A stretch of DNA of 64,000 bases from Diplolepis rosae (Eukaryota > Arthropoda > Insecta > Hymenoptera > Diplolepididae), in the NCBI GenBank assembly GCA_030998225.1, contig JAPYXD010000698.1, forward strand, positions 1,281,001 to 1,345,000, in the 5' to 3' direction. The notes beneath the pieces were generated by a model. That model was not told the DNA's origin, ran no database searches, and worked only from the letters and a program-made list of their open reading frames with translations. This document shows, in pieces, positions 24,101 through 35,846 of the stretch. The number at the start of each line of letters is the position of its first letter. The first letter of the stretch is position 1. The position numbers were made by a program, and so were the translations under genes.

Positions 24101-27100
24101 TCGTTGTGGGAACAGTAACTTCTAATCATCTAATGGACTGTCTTGTCTCTGAATAAAGTACAGTCGCATAGTTTTTTAGAAACATCATTACTTATTTTTT
24201 AAATCCGCTTTTTAACGAATTATTAGAATAAATGATTAATAATAATTTTGTTTTAAATGCTTGAATAGAAGAAATTAACTATTATCTTTGCAGTTAGTGG
24301 AATACAAACAGCACACAAGACTAGAAGAGAAACGAAAGAAAGCTTTGGATCAACACTTAAACTTCATCGTCGGCCAGACCGAAAAATATTCAACTTGGTT
24401 GACTGAAGGTCTCAATAAAACAGAAGGAAATCAAAGCGGGCCTGTTTCGATTAACAGTTCTCGAATTTCATCGCCAATTCTACCTGGAAAGCAATATTCG
24501 GATGGTGAATATATTTTTCTTCTAATTTAATTGATTATTTTAAGTACTATATGGGGATGAATTATTTATCAGTGATGACAATATACCATTTCTGAAGGTG
24601 CGAGATCCATTCAACTCAATCCTATCCTCTGATGTTATCGAGGCATTTGTCTGAGAGTTTATATTATACCCCGAAAATAATTTCTAAATGTATTTATTGT
24701 GCATTAAATGAATTAATCTTTTAAAGCAGCTGTTTGATACAATTTTCTCTTATGTTTCAGACGAGTTTGAACCAAACCAATGTTCTGACGACGACGAGGA
24801 AACGATAGCCCGAGCTGAGGAAGAAATAAAATCTAATCATAAAGAGGAGGTTGAACTTTTGAAAAAAGAATCCGTGATACCTTTGGAAGATCTACTGAAA
24901 GATCTGCCACCAAATTATCTCGATGAACGGACGAAAAGTTTGTCTCCAGAACCAAAAGAAACCGTTGAAGAGGAAAATGAAAAAGGTGTCGAAGATGATG
25001 CCGAATTTACTGTTGCCTCTGGTGAATCTTCTGATGACGAAAACACGATTATGGAACAGGAAAAGTTGGAAAAAAATGAGGACCATAAACAGGAGTTAGA
25101 TGATCTTAAAGCTGAAAATGAAATGTCAATAGATGAATTGATGACGAAGTACGGAAGTGGACAGGAAACTCCAATGGATGTCGACGAAGGCACAGATCAA
25201 GGTATTTATTTTATGATAAATAGAATTTTTCTTTAATCTCATTGTTTTGCTATATATTTTGATTTTTCCGTTATTATGCGTAAATTTAATTTTTTTATCA
25301 GTGATGATACTATACAATTTCTGAAGGTGTGAGATCCATTCAACTCAATCCTATCCTCTGATGTTATCGAGGCATTTGTCTGAGAAATTATTTCTTTGAA
25401 AGAGCTTGTATTTCTAGATTTATTTATACTGAAACGAGTTATTTATTATTTAGAATCAGAAGGGTCAGGCAAAGAGGAGGATGAGGATCAGAGAAGCGAT
25501 GATTCAGAAAGTGAAAGTGAGTACGAAGACAATGAACAAGATACACAAACTCAGAGCGAAGATGAAACAGGCGTCGGCCTTAAATCTTTGCTTGAGGATT
25601 TGTCCGGTGAAAATTCACTTGAAAACAAAGTAAGTTTCTCACTTAATAAAAAATATACTTATATTTCTAAAATCATTTAAATATATTTAAATAAATTGTT
25701 TATTTGTTTACAGAATCAGGAATCAGAATGCAATGAAATGGATAATGTCGCTGCATTGGCTGAAAGTATCCAACCCAAAGGAAATACTTTACTCACTACA
25801 AGTGTACGTATTTTTAACTTTTATGCTAATAAGTTGCCTTCACTATCCAAAGCAGTTCTGCTCTATTTTGCTTGCTGCTATTTCAGGAAGGTAGAACAAA
25901 GCGATTTTGATTCAATAAAAGAATGCGATGCATTCATGTGAATGATATCGCAACAGAATTACTAGAATATAAAACAATTTTTCTAATTGAGTTGAATCTG
26001 TAGGTTGTGACGAAGATTCCTTTCCTTTTGAAACATTCGTTGCGAGAGTATCAGCACATTGGCTTAGATTGGCTTGTGACAATGTACGATAGAAAATTAA
26101 ACGGCATTTTAGCCGATGAAATGGGGTTGGGTAAAACCATCCAAACCATTGCACTTTTGGCTCATTTGGCCTGCGAAAAGGGAAACTGGGGTCCACACTT
26201 GATTATAGTTCCTACGTCTGTTATGTTAAATTGGGAAATGGAGTGCAAAAAGTGGTGTCCTGGTTTTAAAATCTTAACGTACTACGGCACGCAAAAGGAA
26301 CGGAAGCAAAAGAGAACTGGTGAGAATTTTCATAAAACAAAATATTCATTTAAACAGAAATTTTTTTTCAATTTAGTTATCTGATGTAAAAAAAATCATT
26401 GATTTTAGGATGGACTAAGCCAAATGCATTTCACATTTGTATCACGTCTTACAAGCTTGTGATTCAAGATCATCAAAGTTTTAGAAGAAAAAAATGGAAG
26501 TACCTCATTTTGGACGAGGCTCAGAATATCAAAAATTTTAAATCACAACGTTGGCAATTGCTTCTCAATTTTCAAACTCAAAGGTAGAATTTATAACTGT
26601 ATGTAATAACTTATTTTCGCTGCCGACCACAGTACAGGAAATGTTATTCCTGCAGCTGTGTTTTATTTTTTTCAGCGAGATAATAAAATTCTTCATTAAA
26701 ACTCGTGTGTCGGATAAGAGGAAATTATACGACATGTGTATCCTGTCTGAAGAAACAATTTCATATTAATTTATATTTATATGTTCTCTAATTTTTAATA
26801 ACTTCTTATATTTTTCGTTTAATTTTTGTTTATAGGAGACTGTTACTAACAGGAACGCCACTTCAAAACAATCTAATGGAACTGTGGTCCTTAATGCACT
26901 TTCTGATGCCAAACGTTTTCCAGTCCCATAGAGAATTTAAAGAGTGGTTCAGCAATCCAGTCACTGGAATGATTGAAGGAAGTAGCGAATACAACGAGAA
27001 CATTATTCGACGACTTCACAAGGTTTGTACGTAATAATTTTTACGAGGGTGCAACTCAATTTTCGCTGCCGACAACAGTTAAGGGAACTTCATACCTGAA

Positions 27101-30100
27101 ACTGTTTTATTTTTACAGCGATATAGCAAGAATTTTCATTAAAACTCGTGTGTCAGATAAGAGGAAATTATATGGCATGCGTATCCTGTCTGGAAAAACA
27201 ATTGTATTTTACATTAAACTGTTTCTTACGTTAAGAAGCGAGACGATTTTTAATGTTAAATTCTTCTTTTAGGTCTTGCGACCCTTCTTGCTAAGAAGGT
27301 TGAAAACGGAAGTAGAAAAACAACTACCAAAGAAGTATGAACACGTCGTAATGTGTAGGTTATCAAAACGGCAAAGATATCTCTATGACGACTTTATGTC
27401 CCGAGCTAAGTAAGTTTTACAGTTACACTTTTCACTCTCACACTATTTTAACTTGCTTTAAGATAAATAATAAATTTATATCCTTCAAGGACAAAGGAGA
27501 CACTTGCCAGTGGAAATTTACTGAGTGTCATCAATGTCTTAATGCAGTTACGAAAAGTGTGCAATCACCCAAATCTTTTCGAAGTACGTCCAACGGTCTC
27601 GCCGTTTCAAATGGAGGGCATTGAATTTGTTACTGCTTCTCTAGTGGCAAGTGCGCTCGATTACGATCCCTTTAAGGTACAAAAGTTTCAATGTTTTCAT
27701 TTTGAAAATGATATTTTTTTATTTGACAAGCGTTTTATTTCTAGCATGTCGATCTTGCATGTTTGAACCTGCTCTTAATCAACCTGGAGTTTGTGCTCAC
27801 GGCTTTCGTTGCGCATAGAGTAAAACGTTTGCAACCTACAAGGAAACTTATTGAAGAAATTGATAGTGCGCCTGAACCACCTCCAAGATGTCCTCCAGGA
27901 AAAATTAAAATCAATGTCCGTTTATCGAATCAGAAAACGTTAAACACTTCACAACAGGCGAAGGCGAAAACCCTTACTGGTGCTTTTCCATCGCCTAAAG
28001 TGGGAACTTCTCCACTGATAAAGGGTGCAAATAACCAAACACCCACCGGACCAGGTATGACATTTTAATTTTTTAAATGTTTACAATTTCTATAAAATTA
28101 CATACTTTTGACAAATATTATAAATTGTTTGATAATTATGAATTGAAACTCTTTAAAGGTGTAACGTTGAGAGTTGCCAGTGGACAGCAGTTGCAAGGTT
28201 ACTCTGTGCAGTTGGTACCACATCAGGGCAGTGTCAAAGGTAATTTTAGTCTCTGAATAATGATATAAATTCAACTTGAAAAAATACAATTTATTTTTAG
28301 TAAGCATCATCGATCAGTGACTGTGATTCATATCCAATCGCTTTTGCAGTGATGCAAGATTAAATTTACTCTGGCCAGCTTGTTCACTGATTATTCTTTC
28401 ATGGGCATTCTAGAACCGAGCATACAATTTTTATGTACTTATAATTGAAAAATAAATTAACTTAAATAACATGATCGTATTTTATGTCAAGATAGTTTAA
28501 AGAATGTAGTTTTTCATTTTGTAATTGCAGCGATACCTATACCGCATAATCTGCAGACAACGGCTACCGTTACACCAACGACAGCGGTTCCGAGTTCACA
28601 GAAAATAACAGTAGCAAATACGAATATCAGAGATAACCTGCAAAGAATAACGACGCAGACGGTTACTGTCAAACAGGGTGATTCCGTCCAGAGAATAGCA
28701 GTTCCTCCAGGCTTCGCTCAGTTAGTTCAGACCGCTAGTGGAAGGCACATTCTGTTTACTTCAAATCAACAGAATGCAAACACAGGTTGGAAAACGCCTT
28801 TTACTATTCTTTATTTTTGTCCTATCAAGCAAGTAAAAGTATATGAAATTAAGCTTTTTAAATACATGTATAAATTTGCTAAAAATAATTTAAACTGCAC
28901 CCAGCGCAATAACTTATATTAATGATACTTCTTTCTTTGAAAGTGTTATTTAACTTATGCGCTAGATTGAATTAGTAGGATAATTAACCTGAAGTGATAT
29001 CATATTGCTTCAGGTCAGTCACCTTTCTTACAAAAATACATTGCATTATATAGTAAGGACGTTTTCCCATCAATCAGAAAAGCCAGCAGCATCAATATTT
29101 CTGTCTTATTTTACTGGTTGTTAAGAAGATTACTTCCTGCATAATGTTTTATTTCTTAATTCACAACATGTTTTAAGATTTTTAAACAAGATTATCCAAA
29201 AGCATTAAATATTATTATCCTAATTTTTTTTTAAAGTTGTAACACCAAGTGGCCAACGCCTAACCGTTCTCTCAAAATCACTCGTGGGACTATCAACAAC
29301 AGCCGCCGTCAATAAAGTTATCAGCGGAGTAGTGACAACATCTGGTGGAAGGCCCGTCATGCGGATGCCCCAACTGAATGTCAGCACATCTCAAGCCCAA
29401 ATAGTCGGTGGGCAACAACAAATTCGTCCTAGTATTATGGCGAGACCTGTTCTGAAGGAAATTGGAAAAATTCCTAGCAAAGAAGAGCCGAAATCGGAAT
29501 TCCATATTCCACAATTGGAAGAGGAACGTCGACGAAGGAGACAGAATAAACTTAGAATGTTAGCGAACGTCAACGAAAGACGCTGCGCAGCTTGTCCATT
29601 ATATGGAGAAGATCTCTTCACCGCCCTTAGATTAGGAAAACCTTTTACAGCTTGCCGATGGCATAATGGATGGGTTCATTGTGCCACTGCCAAAGAAGAT
29701 GCCCGCACGAGAAGACGATTTTTCTCACGAACAGAAGCTCTTGCCGAGGCGATCAAATCAACCGAACAAATCGTCGAAGAACTTAAAGAAGTTTTTGAGA
29801 AATTCCTCGTTTACGTACCCGCGGTTCGAGCCCCGATGCCTCGGTTCCACGTTTCGCATCCTCCACCGCACAAATTGTGGGCTGAGCAGCGTTTGGAAAT
29901 AGAACTGAAAAAGCAGCTCTCACCGAAGCTGGCTCTGCTTCATCCAGTGACAAGATCAATGTTGACGCAGTTCCCTGATCCGAGACTGATACAATATGAC
30001 TGCGGAAAACTACAATCGCTGAATGAACTTTTGAGAAGACTTAAGTCTGGCAATCATAGGGTTCTAATTTTCACTCAAATGACGAGGATGCTGGACGTTT

Positions 30101-33100
30101 TAGAAGCGTTCCTTAATTTCCATGGACATATTTACTTACGACTGGACGGAGCGACTAAAGTGGATCAGAGACAGGTGCTGATGGAGAGATTTAATGCAGA
30201 CAAGAGAATATTCTGTTTCATCCTGTCGACAAGATCAGGTGGAGTAGGTGTCAATTTAACAGGAGCGGACACAGTTATATTTTATGACAGTGACTGGAAT
30301 CCCACCATGGACGCTCAAGCTCAAGACAGATGTCACAGAATTGGGCAGACAAGGGACGTTCATATTTATAGGTGAGTTTTTTAAGGTTTTCTTATTCAAT
30401 TTAATCAATCTGATAATTATACTTCTTCTCCTAATTAAAAAAATCACGGAAATGCAATTGGAAAAAAAGCTAATAGATGAATGAAAAAAAAATAAAAAAT
30501 ATAATATAATGTATATATATATATATATTTTATAAATATAAAATAAAAAAAATAGATGATTTGGCTTTAAAAAATAGCAATATTATTATTCAAGGGCTAT
30601 TTTGGAAGAGAAAAGATTAATTTTCATGAAGAAAGTTTAAAATACAGAAAAATAATTTTTTTAATAAATTAATTAGTTGAGTTTGAAATTTTTGTCACTG
30701 CCTACATTATCGGAGGATCACTAGTCGCGTATCAGATAGGATACGTTGTCGACAGGTGTCCTCGTAGACAATTTCAAACTCTTATATCGCAAATAATGCA
30801 AATAAATTCAATATTTAAAGAATTTGAAAATCTTTTTGTGGAAAAAATGACGCTTTCGACTGCGCTGGGATTCGAGCCCAGGTCTTTCGATTGCCGGTCG
30901 ACTGCTCTAACCACTGAGCTACACAGGCGTCCGACATCTCCTTCTCCACAGGAAGATCTCCTTATATCGCCTAGTGGCTCAGCCTTGCGGCTGTAAATGA
31001 TTTCAAATTAATTAGTTGAGTTTGAAATTTTACTAGTGATCCTCCGATAATGTAGGCAGTGACAAAAATTTCAAACTCAACTAATTAATTTGAAATCATT
31101 TACAGCCGCAAGGCTGAGCCACTAGGCGATATAAGGAGATCTTCCTGTGGAGAAGGAGATGTCGGACGCCTGTGTAGCTCAGTGGTTAGAGCAGTCGACC
31201 GGCAATCGAAAGACCTGGGCTCGAATCCCAGCGCAGTCGAAAGCGTCATTTTTTCCACAAAAGATTTTCAAATTCTTTAAATATTGAATTTATTAATAAA
31301 TTTTATTTTTGCCCCAACTTTTTTTCATATCGCTTTTTACCAAATTTTAAAAAATCATGCGATTTTAATAAATTACAAATACCTTTTTCAAGAAAAAGAT
31401 TCCCCACAACTTAACCATTTCCAATTTTCGAAAATGAATAAATTATTATCAAATTCAGCAATTTGTTTATAAAAATTTCGTTTTGGAAAATGTTTTTTTA
31501 ATGGTTTTCAGCCATTAAAGAAGTTTTTTTAAAAATCAGAAACGGTAAAGTTGTGGGAAATCTTTTCTCTGAACAAATGATTCATGATTTATTAGAATCG
31601 CATAATTTTTTAAAATTTGGTAAGAAGCGATAAGAAAAAAAGTTAGATCAAAAATAAAATTTATTATTAAAATTATTTTTCTTGATCTCCTAGCCGAAAG
31701 TACGGTCCTCCCGGCCGCATTTCACTCCAGAAAGAACGACTTTTGTGGCCTTTTTTGTTTTTTTTTTGCCCAGTAGTGTCGCTAAATTCATCGTATAATT
31801 CGCCTCGGTTTCGCAAAAGTCGGGCGGACCTCCCCCTGCCCCCTACAAAACCTCGGCTTCGCCTCGGTTTTGGCCGTACTTTCGGCTGGAGATCAAGAAA
31901 AATAGTATACGACCCACAGCCAGAATGTTGGATGCCCTGGCGTATGTGATATGAATGCCTCGGCTCAGGAACTTAAACTTTCTGGCCTAGGGTCGTAATA
32001 TACTATTTCTGTGTTTCAAATTTTTTTCATGTAAAATAATCTTTTTTCTTTTAAAATAGCCCTTCAATAATAATATTGCTATTCTTGAAAGCAAAATTAT
32101 CTATTTTTGCCTAAGGTCTAATTTTCGTGGATGAAAAATACCTTAAAAGCAACTAAAGTTTATCAGGCATTTCCCCTTCCATAAGAAACTTACTTCACTT
32201 CGTGGAGTACTCAATTTATTGCTTCCGTTCAATCAATCTTGGCTAATTGTATTGTTTATTTTAATTCATTTTGCATAATAAAATATTTTTACAATAACAT
32301 TCTGCTGAATTCACGAATAAACTTTAATTTTATTAATATTCTTATTTGTAGACTGGTTAGTGAGAAAACAGTGGAAGAAAACATTTTAAAAAAGGCAAAT
32401 CAAAAGAGACTTCTTGGCGATCTCGCAATCGAGGGTGGAAACTTTACGACTGCGTATTTCAAAAGTGTAAGTTCTTTAATAGACATTCTATTTCAAATAA
32501 TAAGTAACTATTGAACTGAAATTTAAATAAGTTATCTTTGCAGTCGACAATCCAAGATCTCTTTAATGTTGATCAAACGGAGGGTGACGCATCCAGACGA
32601 ATGGCGGAAGTTCTAGATCAGAATCGAGAGCGAGAGAGGGTTCTCCAGAAAGAAACCTCTTCATCTCAACATCCGTCTGGAGAGGAAAAGGCAGCTATTG
32701 GTGCATTGGAATCTGCTCTAGCTGCGGCCGAAGAAGACCTTGACGTTCAGGCTGCGAAAACTGCAAAAGCGGAAGCGGTCGCAGAATTGGCCGAGTTCGA
32801 CGAAAATATCCCGTTAGATGAACCAGACAAGGATGATGCACAAGTGAGCAAAGCAGAAATCGAAGTTCAAAACCTAGTTTCACAGGTATTTCATTTTTTT
32901 CTTTATCATATTATTTTTAATTTAAATTATGGGAATCTAATTATTTATAATGTGCATCTCTAGCTAACACCAATAGAACGCTATGCAATGAAATTCGTAG
33001 AAGAATCCGAAGGGAGTTTTTCTGCAGCACAATTAGCTGCAGCCGAGCGAGAACTGGAAGAGCAGAAGAAGGAATGGGAGCTGGATAGACTTCGAGCCCT

Positions 33101-35846
33101 GCGAGAGGAGGAGGAGAGGCAAATGCGACTTGCAGATGACGACGAAGAAAAACCCCTAACTTTTGGCCGTGAGGATGCGCAGAATCAGGTTAATAGTTCT
33201 ATTAATTCTAAGAAATTACTAAATAAGAAAGCCCTGCCGAGTAGGAAAAGTTTGCGTAGGAGCAATCGTAGGATACAAGATTCTTCTGAAAGCGAAACTG
33301 AAACTACATCAGACTCGGAATCAGAATCGCAAGAGGATGAGGAGGAGCTTGTAGAGGATAGTCCTGATGAAGAGTCAAGTCACACTGAAAGTCAAAGCCA
33401 AGGCGATGATGACGAAGAGGATGAGAATGATGGGGTCAATAGCCAAGACGAATGTGAAAATGGAGGTTGTTCGAAAAACAAAGGTCGTTCAAGTAAACAA
33501 ACTTCAAAGAACAAACTTGATCTTAACAGTCCACGGACGAGATCCAGAGGAAATGTCAAGATTAACCTTTGGACCTTGGATGTCAGTCCAATTCTTCCAG
33601 GTGCTAATGTTAAGTATAAACCTAGAGGCTTATATTCGAAAAAGAGACTTGATAGTTCTAAATCAGATGATAGCTTTACCTTACCTTTGCCACCTAACGG
33701 AAATAAAAAAGCGAACTTGTCTGACACTCAGTCTCCAAATGAAAGTAAAAAGAGTAATGACGATTCTGAAATTATTCTTTCTCCGATATTAAGTTTAGAG
33801 AAATTGGAAATGCAACAAATAAATTGCATTTCAAAGGAGAAGACTGTTAAGAAAGTTAACAATATCTCGCAAGTAAATGGTTCCTGTCCTGACGAGGTTT
33901 CTTCTTTATCATTCAGAGATGTTCAAAATTGTCAGAAAAATGAAGACCAGGATTTAGAGAAAAATGATACGAAAGCAGCAATGAATGCCATTACGACGGA
34001 TTTCAAAGAATTTGTTTCTCCTGGCCATGTGACTAGATCTTCACATAAATCATTAAATTTCGGAAAAACTGCGAATAGTAATAATGATGAGGATACTGAG
34101 AACTGTGACGTTAATAATGCGTCACAGAATCGAAAGTCATCTTTCTTTCAGAAGCGCTCCACTACCAGAACACCTGGAGAGAATTCCAAAGATCCGATGA
34201 GGCATGGGACTGAGGAGCAGAAAGATTTCACTAAATTGATGAAACCGAAATTACAAGAAAGCGTCAAAAATTCGACAAAAAATCTCTTACCACACGTGTT
34301 GCTTTCTGCGTGTACGACTCAAAAATTAAAACCGAGTTTGGTACAGGAAAAAGAAAATACACATCAATCGTCTAGTCCAAGTTTACAAAAGACAGATAAA
34401 GTTCAAGTAAAAAAGCAAGGTGAAGATCCGAAACCTGTTACCAGATCTGCGGCGAAATCCGATTTGAAAGGAGAGAAAGAAAATAATAGAGAAAGTAGCA
34501 AAATTAGTGTTAAAGAAAACAAAGATAGTAACAGAGAAAATAGCAAAGATAAAGAGGATTCATCAAATTTGGAAGAAGCCCCAAAAGAAGATTTATTTTC
34601 TGCTGCAGAAGCAAATTGTGAATCAAAATCCAAAATAATAATTCCAGAAACGCCTAGAATATCGATTCGCAGAACAAAAATAAATACAGAAGTTTGTGAA
34701 AGCAATTTAGAGTTGAGCGAAGAAAAAACAAAACAAGAAATAGTAACTAAAACAAAAACGATTGACCCTGATCCTCTAATTTCAAAAACTGTTTCGAAAA
34801 CTGCAGAGCAAATTCGGGTGACAAGGTCTAACGCTGTTCAACTTCCGCTTCCAAAGAGTTTACAAAATTTTCAAAAACCAAGTTTGAAACGAAGACCGGA
34901 CACACCCATGCCAAATATGAATTCACCGCATACTCCAAATAAAGTTGGAAGACCTAGGAAAAAACCGCTTCCAACGGAGGAAGACAAACCTATTAAATGT
35001 GTTACAAAAGCAGAAGGCAACTTCGTAACCCCGAGTCTAGGTCCACGAAAAACAAAACTATCTGGAAAACAAATTTTAGAGAAGAGGGAATCTAGTCCAA
35101 TTAGAAATAAAACGATTCAAATTGAAAATACAGATCTGAAGCGTCGACCAGATACGCCGATGCCTTTTTCAGGGCAGAAGATTAGATCAACTCGAAAATC
35201 CGTTTCGGAGAAGATGGATGTAGAATCTAATGGAAATATTGAATCCGATGAGACTGTGGAAGTTTCAGACAAACCTCAACGAACTGCTAAAGTCGTAGCA
35301 ATTTTAAGTTTGGATTCTCACTCAAAATACAATAATAAATCAACGAGTAGTCAGCCTGTTCTTGAAGTGAAGTTAAATAAAGTTAATGTCGAGGACAAAT
35401 CAGAAACTTTAAAAAACAGCGAACATTCCAAAGATAAAAATAATTCCGAAAATAGAAGTAAATCAGATGATCGAATCAAATCTGATGAAAGTACAAAAAA
35501 GTCTTTGGCTGTTTTAGTAACAAATCCAACAATTTCGTTGAATAGGTGCGAAGCTTCATCAATTACAACAAGAGCGTCAAACAAGCTAGAAAAGCAGAAA
35601 ATAATCACGACGGTGGACTTGGATAGCGAACCGGATTTCGAGTTTTCGACTTCTACAAAAACTCTGAAAAAGAGAGTAAAAAAAAACAGACTAGCGCCCC
35701 TAACAAAACCGTTGATTGATGGAAAAAGCGGAGAGATTCAAACAGTAGACGTTGTTGATGAAGAAGAAGAAACACCACCAATTAAGAGATCTCTTCGACT
35801 TCAAGCTCCTCCTCCTGAAAAGCTCAATAACAGTTCGACTTCTTGA
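18123..35846 (+). CDS. dom: Domino/SRCAP/EP400-type SWR1 ATPase, long-tail isoform (domino-B-like)
   Basis: Coding exons: 18123-18320, 18592-19279, 21695-21823, 23351-23589, 23694-24020, 24294-24504, 24761-25201, 25454-25629, 25714-25803, 26004-26319, 26409-26583, 26836-27022, 27273-27409, 27490-27676, 27745-28054, 28159-28239, 28531-28785, 29237-30371, 32352-32466, 32544-32885 and 32964-35846. All junctions keep frame, giving about 2873 residues. In order: S/T/Q-rich N-terminus; HSA domain (about residues 440-530, binds actin-related proteins); acidic stretch; SNF2 lobe 1 with DEMGLGKT (about 871) and [17 protein letters not shown]; a long inter-lobe insertion as in SWR1/INO80; lobe 2 with RLDGATK and [12 protein letters not shown]; then a charged tail in one 2.9 kb exon. 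The family exchanges H2A for H2A.Z/H2Av in nucleosomes. The introns hold several snoRNAs. Confidence 0.93.

Larger units (their letters stand above)
30548..32108. repeat. nested inverted-repeat pile-up in a domino intron
   Basis: The outer arms 30548-30650 and 32009-32108 are inverted copies (CAAGGGCTATTTT with ATAGCAATATTATTATT against AAAATAGCCCTT). Between them lie, in order, a small TIR element, a second inverted repeat with tRNA-like sequences (30801-31016 / 31081-31294), a third inverted repeat (about 31292-31420 / 31545-31675) and two MITEs. The 1.98 kb intron 30372-32351 is nearly all this material. Confidence 0.75.

Noticed and set aside
26584..27272. Homologous introns read as introner elements
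   Set aside because: The shared part does not reach the splice sites and folds as an H/ACA RNA with boxes in the right places, so snoRNA duplication explains it better.
33392..35608. Antisense ORFs inside the 2.9 kb domino exon
   Set aside because: They are serine- and leucine-rich shadows of the charged sense frame.
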